In this document: positions 56,020 through 64,000 of the stretch, piece after piece
Layout of the letters: every line of letters begins with the position of its first letter
How positions within the stretch are numbered: position 1 is the first letter of the stretch
Origin: Sarcocystis neurona
Taxonomy: Eukaryota; Apicomplexa; Conoidasida; Eucoccidiorida; Sarcocystidae
Direction of reading: 5' to 3'
NCBI GenBank assembly: GCA_000727475.1
Contig: KL647310.1
Location: forward strand, 1,446,849-1,510,848
DNA: 64,000 nucleotides
The notes under the pieces: generated by a model
What the model was told of the DNA's origin: nothing
Database searches by the model: none
What the model saw: the letters and a program-made list of their open reading frames with translations, nothing else
Translations under genes and position numbers: made by a program

Positions 56020-59000
56020 CTCGGGAGAGACTTGCAATTGTGGAAGGTTGCCTCGACGAAGCGTTTCTTGGTTGTGCGGTGCTGCACTCGCTTCCTCGTG
56101 TAGACGTATTCTTTGTTCACCAAGTTGCGGTAGCGTCCATGCAACAGAAGCGGTGGGACCTACAGTAGACCATGGACGATAGTTATCGCGGAAGATTAAC
56201 AATGATGATGCATTCCCCTTATCATACACCGCCACGGTGTCCACCTGTACAGAAGTAGTTATGACGGTCGTGCGGAGGAGACACACTTCTGCGAATTGCC
56301 ACGGCAGCTTTTATTGCATACTTCAGGAAGACCGTACCAGGTCGTGGGAGGTGGCCTGAAGGTAATGACCCGCCGTCCCCTGAAGTCGATCCGGTAATGG
56401 GGGGGCTAATGGAGGCATCCGTTGCACCAATCTTTAGCGTCGGAAGGCTTACGGAGGAGACTAATCGCACACTACAGGGGCGATACTTGGGCGTCTTGAA
56501 ACTCTGCTCAAAAGTCGCACTCTCACATCCTTCAGCGAAGAAGTCGCTGGTGCCGGCAGCAGCACCATTGCGTCGTACGCCTCCCTTGCTACAGTACCCG
56601 CCAGCAGGAGCGCTGTGACAGCTCCAGCGATCATTTATGGCCGTCGCTCGATGACTTATCGCGGTGAAGAAATGCTGCAGAGCTGAACGCCCATAAGAGC
56701 ACAGCAGCACGGACCAGATACGCTCTTGCAAAAATGGCCTACAAGGAACTACACGGTCCTTTTTGTAGGGTAGACTTCAACTGCTACAAAGCATTCTTTA
56801 GGGAGCCGTTAGTGAGCGGCGCTATAGGCCACGCAGCATCAGCGAGCTCTGCCAGACGCACTAAGAGAGCACATTTACTGTGCAATCGAAACATACAGCT
56901 GTCCGGCAAGGTCGGTTTCGCAGGTTGTTCGGCCGCAATTACGAAAGGCACGGAGTGCCTCCGTGGCTCCTGAAAAGCGTAACTGGGATGGATGCCACCG
57001 TTCCGCTTCATGATGAAAGCGCTGGCACGGATTTGATTGGGGACCGCGTGAACAAACAATCCCGCTGACTTCGTGCACAAAGGGGCCTCCCTCGACCTCG
57101 GCAGAGAGTCACAAGCACCACGGCCGGTGCTTTCGTCGAGCTTGCTCTCTTGCGCTCCTGGAATTTCACCAGACTGCTCGAATGCAAGAGAACACGTTGC
57201 CTCTGAGAGAGGAGGACCGCTTGCGATGTGTACATTCATGCCAGCGGCGCGGCCGGCAGCTGCAGAACTTTTTGACGGGGCCGGCGTGAGCTGCTGAAGT
57301 GCTTGTAGCTCCTGCGGCATTGGTGAACAACAACTTTTACTACATGCTTTGCAGTCACCGAACGGCGGCTTGTTTGAATCTCCTGTGTGATGCTGTTGTA
57401 GCGTTTGGCGCGATATGTAGTGAGTCAGCTTTTGACGTCGCTGAAGATAAATCAGCGCCGCCTTCTTCAGGACGGCTTTGTGGGGTTGGTATTCCGCGAG
57501 ATGCTTGGTGAAGAGCGTAAACTGCTCTGCAAATAGAGGGGAAACAGTTGTTTTCGCCCCAGTTCGATTTGTCATTCTCGACTAGCACATCGAGTAAGAT
57601 AGGACGCGGATGCTCAAGCTACTTGTTTGCCTGGAGCAGCGTTACGCCCTCTCCAAGCGGGACACGCTGGTGAGAATGGGGAGTGCTCCAGGATTGAAAC
57701 CTGACGAACTGCCCTTTATAAGTGTGCTTCTGGTTACAGGGCAAATTGCGTTGCTCACCCCATTCTATAGAGGTCGGCTAAGAAATAATGGGGAAGCAAC
57801 AGTGCAGCCTGTCAGCTATCTTTTTGTGCAAATCGGAACACATTTCGGGAGAATGCGGTCTCTGTCGTGGTCTTACCTGTTAGTTGCCGATACAGGCGTC
57901 TCTCTGCCTGAAGCACATTTAATGTTTGGGAGCTAATAAACGGAGACCACGACAGGGGCAGGGTGAACGTGTCAAAAGAATCCGATGGAGTTCCGACACA
58001 GTATGCGTCGCCAAGGAATTCTTTCGCCAGCGTAGTCCCGTCTGTATGGGGGAGGGGGCACTCGAAATGGGCTAGACGACCGTATTGCTGGTGGGCTCGC
58101 ACTTGTACGCGAAGTAGCAGCAGAAACGCAGAATGGCGCAACGCGTCGAGCACCTCTGAGAGCAAATTTGACGACACATCTCGTGTGTGTATGTCAGTTT
58201 GTGTGTGAAGGTAGGCCGCCCACGCACTTTAGTGCATTGTGACCTGTGATCTGTGCGTGTCCACGTTACTTTGGTTCTTCTCCACTGGAACATTACTTGG
58301 TGGTAGGTGTCTTATAGCATCACTCCGGGTGATCTGGAAAGCCACCACTTTACTTGAGTGAGCCGAAACGGTCATGGGCTCCTCCGCGTCGAATAAAACG
58401 GAAGCTGCCGACATGACGGCCCCACGTCCCAACAATACAACAGGCATTTCTTCCATTTTGAGCCCGCTGTCAGCGGTGTTGCAGCTGGAGTAGCCGTGTA
58501 CACTACGACAAATGTTCTCCTGGTCCGTATTCAGCGCGGCGACTGCGTGTCCTCCCGCGTTGTTCTCAACACTTAACAAATTCCCATGTGGCCTTCGCCA
58601 CGTGCGAGTGAAGCTGAACGGGTGGGCATTCCTTGTGGGTGGGCGTTTTTCCAAGCCGACGGGTTTCTCAAAATTTGGTGCTTCATGATCACTCTCATGT
58701 CTGTCTTCACGTATCGCGGCACCGGGCGTACTACGCTGCAGTGAAAGCACGGATGTATTTGTGAACGAAAAAGCGTCACTTCGGTTCAGGCGCCATTGGA
58801 ACGCATAATTTGAGTCGCGTATTCGTGACCAATAATGTAAATACCGGTCGCAGCTACCGATGTGGTTACTTCGGTAAGGTTGGTTCTTCTTTAGATAGAT
58901 CATCAGCGATCAAGCAGACGGCGGGTTATTTTGTGGCGTCAGGGGTGCGGGAGAGCCATCGACGCGCTGCGAATTATGAAGGGAACTACCTGGGGGCGGC

Positions 59001-62000
59001 GGTCAGCGGCTTGGTTGACAGCGGAAGCGGGGTGAAGTGCGGACGATGCGTTTGATGCCATAAGTTTGTGAGCGCGCTGCACAACTCCGTCTGCCTTAAA
59101 CAAGAAAATTGACTTCGTCAACAAAAACGGTCAGCAGGACGCCGTCAGGAGGTGGTCACAGCACTGTTTTGAAGCCTATGACGCGTGTGGGAACAGGAAC
59201 CAGGCCGGCTCGACACAAAGCTGACGCTGCGAAGTAACTCGCCTGACACGAAGTGGTCTGCCAATCCGTACCATCCAGAGTTCACCAGCTAGGAAGGAGG
59301 GGACGAGTAAATATTTTTCCGCGCTGTGTACGCTGCACGTTCCTTTGAGCTTCCTCTCATGTGTTGTAGGGTTCTCATCAGCACCGCAAACATCGGCGTA
59401 CCTATCCTGCCCACGTTAGCAGTCCAGTTTGGGTCACCCGCTTTTAGCGAGAAGAAATCTCCAGGTAGCCTGCGGCGACGGCTCCGCATGAGGCATTCCC
59501 CTTCGTTGCGAGCCAAAAAAAAACACTCAGGAAGTAAGGCAGGCGCTGCATCATTGCACTCCGCGTATTGTCTAGAGGAATCACGCGCGCATGCCCTGCC
59601 CTCACACTACGCATGAGGTTCTACCTTAATAGCGTGTCGCTACCAACAACTGGAGAATACATCAGCTTTCTCTTGCATAAACCACAGTCCAATCACCCGC
59701 TGCGCGACTGCAAGTATTCATCTAGATGGACCGTTTACGAAGACACTTAACTAGCACGAGTGCATCTTTGTAATAGAAACTGAAGAGATCAGGTACTGTT
59801 TCACAGTCTTCCCTGCGAGCGGAGGACATTCATTGTGTGCTGGCGTTCCTCTGCGAAATATGCAGGGTCCAACCCAAGTGTACACAAATGGGCACCGACG
59901 TCATACTGCCCCACCTTCAACAAGGAGATAAAGAGAATTGGATTGCTCTCCTTCCTTAGAAAAGCAAAAACCTTTTTCAAAGCTCTCGATACGGAAAAAG
60001 TAACTGATTTGTTCGACGATAAGGCGGCGGAGGTCCTGCACACCTGGAAGGACCGCCCGAAGCTGTGCAACCTGGGCGCCAATCAGGATACGCCAGATGC
60101 GTAAGCGCTTCACAAATACGCTTCCTCATCTCTACTGATCCGATACTGCCTCCCCTTATTAGCGTAAGACAGGTGTCAGCATTGTACCTTATCATCTGTC
60201 TTCCTCTGAATGGACCGGCGCAAACAACGATCGAAGGAGATTTTGTCCACCACCAAAAATGCGCAGGCTGTGTGCGTTATCAACGCAGCCGACCTAACGT
60301 CGTTTTGGATCAAACCTGAAAAGATTTCATAGGAGTTCTTGCCACGTGTACCACATTAAAATTTCTGCAAGGACTTCCACGTTTCTAGACCGTGCGTTTG
60401 AATTCCGTGTTAGTCCCCCGCAGTTCGTCACACGTCAGAGGGTGTTAAAATGTGATGGCATCTCTACTGCGGTAATGTCCTATTTGACGTGGTTACACAA
60501 GGGTGCTTCGACCCGCCGAGTGTTTCACAAAGATGCCGTACCTAGTTCACCAAACGATTCGCCCTCTTCAAGCACGGCAACAAGGCTGGTTATGTCAACA
60601 CGTGACAAGTCAGTCGAACAGTTGTTGTCTGGCGCAAAAACAAAGAAGGGAAGTTCGGTTTCTGGAAGTCTGCGTGGAGAAGGATGTTGCTATCTTAATC
60701 ACACCCCTGTTGGTGTGCCTTAATGACTTTCGCGCTAGTGCGTTGAACTGCAGCATTGGGACCGTCATATGAGCGTACAAGGGTCTGCATGCTTCGCTCG
60801 GGCTAGATAGCCTTCCACGGTGCCAGTGACTGAACTTGCCAAGCTGCTTCTATGTCGGTTTTATCTATGAAGTCAGAGGTAGAATGAGTCACTGCAAGCA
60901 CCGAACGGGGACATTAGCGCATTGCCTCCCTTCCCAGCAAAGCACAGACTGCTTGCTGGGCATCAGCCTCCTTGTCACCGGTACAAATGAACTCGGCCTC
61001 ACGCATTCTTCCTGCACAGCTCAAGACGCCCACTTTACGATCGCAATCGAGTAGATGGTTGGCTGGCCCGGTCTTGACGATCAGCCGTAGCTGCTGTTCA
61101 ACAGAATCTACGCTCTTCGACAGAAAACCTCCTACACGAGGCAATGTATATGGGCGTATCAGGCGCCTCAAGAGAACTTCCTTAATCCCCTGCAGCATAC
61201 TTCCGCGTACATGGCCGCTAGCATTGAATGGCACTTCAGCTTACATGAGGCTAGTAACGAGTGGCTAGGGCAGACAGGAGCTGATCATGCGGACGTGCAG
61301 ATCCACGAATCAGCCGCGTCTTTTCACGCTTCCACCTGCTAGCGTCCATTCTTGTCTGCCTACCTTGACCACGTAGGAAATCAGGTTCGAGAGATTTAAT
61401 TGACTCTGCTTCGTCGTGCGCGTTGGGTTGTCCAAGTTCCTCATCTTCTGGCGTGTCCTCTTGTGAAGGCATCGCATCACGGTTGATTTCATCCACGTAT
61501 ACGCCAACCTTACCGCGTACAATCAGATACCACGAGTCCGCTGCACCGCAGATGGCAATAGCACCAAGGGAAAGAGATAGGCGTTCCGAGTGAGCAAGGT
61601 GGCCTCTGACCAGAAGTGGTGTGTATTTGGGTCTCATTCATGGGTGTTTCCTGCCTCTGGAGACTACTTTCGTCACGCCTGCCAACAGCTGTGCGGCAAC
61701 CTCATACACATGTAAGATCCTTGTTCGTGTGCAGCACACACGTCACACTACGTGTTACTTACGCGTTTGCGGCGCACACGTGACATTATGTGTTTCACAT
61801 GCGTAAATTTCTGCCATTCTTCACACACTCGACGACTCCCGTTCGTTTGAGGAACTAAGCCCAGCACTACTCGTTTATCGTCAACGTGGCAGAAACGACA
61901 CACACCACGAACAGTCCTACGCCTGAATTCTAGGCTGTCCCCTTCAGCAGCCTGTACGTGTGGCGTCAGTTTGTCAGACGCTGTCAATTGATTGTACCAC

Positions 62001-63074
62001 GAGGGCACTTACAAAAGTCGCCTTTGTGAAACAGAACTCGATTGGGTTGCATTTCGAGATACTTCATCTGACGGCAAACCTCAGAGGCTACGTCGGGATC
62101 CAGGTCATCGAAAAACCTGTTACCATGAACGAGGCTGCGAATGCGCTGCACCTGCACGTATGTGGCAGAACGGCTAACACCGTGCCGAACGGCGGTATTA
62201 CACTAGCTCCTAAGGCAGATCGACAGTATCTCAGCTCAAAAAACACGTGTGTGATTCACTCTATACGTTCAAACGCCCAATATACGTGGCATGTAGGACT
62301 ACTGACGAAGGTTTTGTGAATGCCTTCAAAGACACGAAAACGAACTGCCACATAATTATGGACTTTAATCAGTGAGAACGGAGACAATTGCTCTCGAAGG
62401 TCTCTGTCGGTCTTCTGTATTCGGACTGCCGCGCTGCCGTAGCACATCCTTGAGGTTTAACACCTTCATGTACAAGGTCGTTTGCGGAGGTCGACCAAAT
62501 GCGCTAGACATTGCTACGAGCTGTGACAGGTCAGCTCATTGCCCCCACAGTGGACCTGCACTGGCAGATTCGCCATGCAGAAGCTTTAACGACTTATCAA
62601 CCGTAAAGAATGCAGGAAACACGCAGCGCCTGGTACGTTGCGACGCGCCATGGGCCAACCTACATGTGCATGAAATTCCTTACAACACCCTGCGCAGTCA
62701 TCTTGTTGCAGCTGGCAACGCCTGCGTCAGACAAGCACAGTAGGGCTGCCGTTGCCTCCCGGCATCCGGCGAATCCCCCGTCTACGTCTACTTACGTCTG
62801 CTATGGTCCTCTCTCCCGGTGATGAACTGAACAGATGTAGTGTGCTTTCCGCCTCGGCCTCCCCCGGCGAGAAAAAGCGTACACTAGTTGCTCTGTTTGC
62901 TTTCGCTGCTGGTTTACTTCGAACAGGCTGCATTAAATCTTCTACTGTGAGCGGCAATGCAGACATGGGTGCTGCTTCGGATAGCTTCGCGTTACCCTCA
63001 TGAACGCCTTCGTTGAAACAGCCTGCACCCCCCTGGAAGCCGCTGAGAACGTCGCCTGGCGAGAGTGCAGCCAT
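56020..63074 (-). CDS. Large cyclic-nucleotide-binding domain protein with long inserts (3' end unresolved)
   Basis: The first exon opens at ATG 63074. Further exons fit in phase: 62151-62013, 61540-61364, 61239-61034, 60689-60542, 60315-60188, 60071-59915, then one ending 58297, 58155-57877, one starting 57526, and 56244-56020. CNB1 is assembled from five exons: NRFFDDLDPDVASEVCRQMK, FHKGDFSDSWYLIVRGKVGV, a 150-residue insert, VLEEGESFGELGLIQNDVRS (phosphate-binding cassette with Glu and Arg), AFLVVDKISFDRCL. CNB2: SYFFRIESFEKGFCFSKEGE, YLLVEG, a long insert, VVLLGRGAVMSAASVLFDAE, a degenerate cassette lacking the Arg. The rest (LKKAALIYLQRRQKLTHYIS) is unrecognised. No kinase motifs, so not PKG. 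Borders at 62.7-62.4, 59.9-58.3 and below 57.5 kb are uncertain. Confidence 0.7.
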
Positions 63075-64000
63075 TTTCTCAAACGCAAGGCAAACCCCTT
63101 ACGAAGCGCGGTAGGAACCAGCAGCGCGGCTCTAGGTATACACTGCGAGACCTTGAGTCCACGTTGCCGACGCTTCTGCATTGGTAGACCTTCCGCCGTC
63201 ACTCACGAGCGTGGCGCCACAGAAAAGAAGCAGACATGTTACATATACGCTTGCCATGCAAGAAGCTTGCTCAAGAAAATGCAATCGTGAAGATCCCAGC
63301 ACGCACAACTCAGCACGGTGCAGCATCGATTTGGTCGCGTCGCAGTCCCACGCAGATGCAGCAGCCCCATATGCCCCACCATGCGCGTGCAGGGCTCTGT
63401 GGCGCGCGTGCGCGCTTTCGAATGCAGCTTTGATCTTGGTACGATTCGTCTTTTACAGCGGAGAGAGCAACATACATACGTTCAGCTCCACCCTGCGCTT
63501 TCGGCGGCGGATACTGTGTCGCTCACACCATTCAGCCTCTACTGGCACGCTGGTGGTTCATCTCCAAACGAAATCAGTACCCATTTCTTCTTTTGGGGTC
63601 CTGAAACAGCCCGTCCCGTCTGCAATTTTCGTGTGTACGGCTCCGCGTAAGAAACGTTCATATACGCAGCCCTCCACATATGCAGTTGCCATTCACTTTT
63701 ACGAGCTGAGAACCCGTATGTTGTACAGAGTACTATGTGGGCGGTGACTCAGTAGCCACACGGGCGAAACAATGAGCCAGATCTCGTTGGGTGCCTTAGA
63801 ACAAACATTTGGAGACGTTCTTCCCTGGCTCGTTGTAATGGAGGCTGGCTGGAGATCACCTGAGTTATCTTCTCGGGCCACTACTCTCTACGAGAGGTAG
63901 ACCCGCATCAAATATTGCGCACACTCCACCTTTGGTGTCGTCCCCTGAATCTCATTCATCCAGCGCGACATCGTACTTAGCACCCTGCGTTTGAGTAACC
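63075..64000. other. Right edge, no assigned gene
   Basis: A 188-codon plus-strand frame (63181-63747) is open but has no recognisable domain and no convincing start context. It may be the upstream flank of the CNB gene. Confidence 0.4.

Noticed and set aside
1..64000. CRISPR arrays, rRNA or tRNA genes, bacterial operons
   Set aside because: No regularly spaced identical repeats, no rRNA-like blocks, and no tRNA cloverleaf was noticed by eye; spliced eukaryotic genes dominate. A tRNAscan run would be needed to exclude tRNAs fully.

Overview
The window is nuclear DNA of a eukaryote, and the gene content points to a coccidian apicomplexan. Almost every gene is split by GT-AG introns whose phases can be reconciled exactly. 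The content is coccidian in style: a giant type I polyketide synthase, a thrombospondin-type-1 (TSP1) surface protein, several cyclic-nucleotide-binding (CNB) proteins, an ER J-domain protein ending in HDEL, and long low-coding stretches with short tandem repeats. Base composition is near 50% GC, and poly-amino-acid tracts are rare (one Ala run). A Sarcocystidae or Cystoisospora/Cyclospora-type genome fits, but the species cannot be fixed from the sequence alone.

Layout. 1-11535 (-): the N-terminal 3,638 codons of a modular type I PKS that runs off the left edge (KS-ACP / KS-AT-DH-ACP / KS-AT-DH-KR...). 13431-16954 (+): a type I membrane protein with a discoidin-like domain and TSP1. 19039-20415 (-): a secreted Pro/Lys/Tyr-rich protein. 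22577-25968 (-): an F-box/WD40 protein, with further unassigned exons down to 20820. 28928-33049 (-): a highly charged, probably nuclear protein. 35634-40367 (-): a 12-exon J-domain/thioredoxin ER protein. 40794-42560 (-): scattered probable exons of an unknown gene. 43192-46579 (+): a CNB protein. 49051-52213 (+): 8-exon HMG-CoA lyase. 56020-63074 (-): a large multi-exon CNB protein, with probable continuation to 54326. The stretches 11.6-13.4, 17-19, 26.1-28.9, 30.8-35.6, 46.6-49.0 and 52.2-54.3 kb show no convincing gene, but several hold tandem repeats.

How the genes relate. No operon-like logic is expected or seen. The PKS is the outstanding locus. Its first ketosynthase has Ser in place of the catalytic Cys, its first module lacks an acyltransferase, its second module carries a dead dehydratase, and two of its ketosynthases share a 396-bp tract differing at one base, which suggests recent gene conversion. 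The HMG-CoA lyase implies mitochondrial leucine breakdown. The J/thioredoxin protein implies ER redox folding. The two CNB proteins imply cAMP/cGMP signalling. Splice models were built by eye from GT/AG sites, codon phase and protein-family conservation; no RNA evidence was available.
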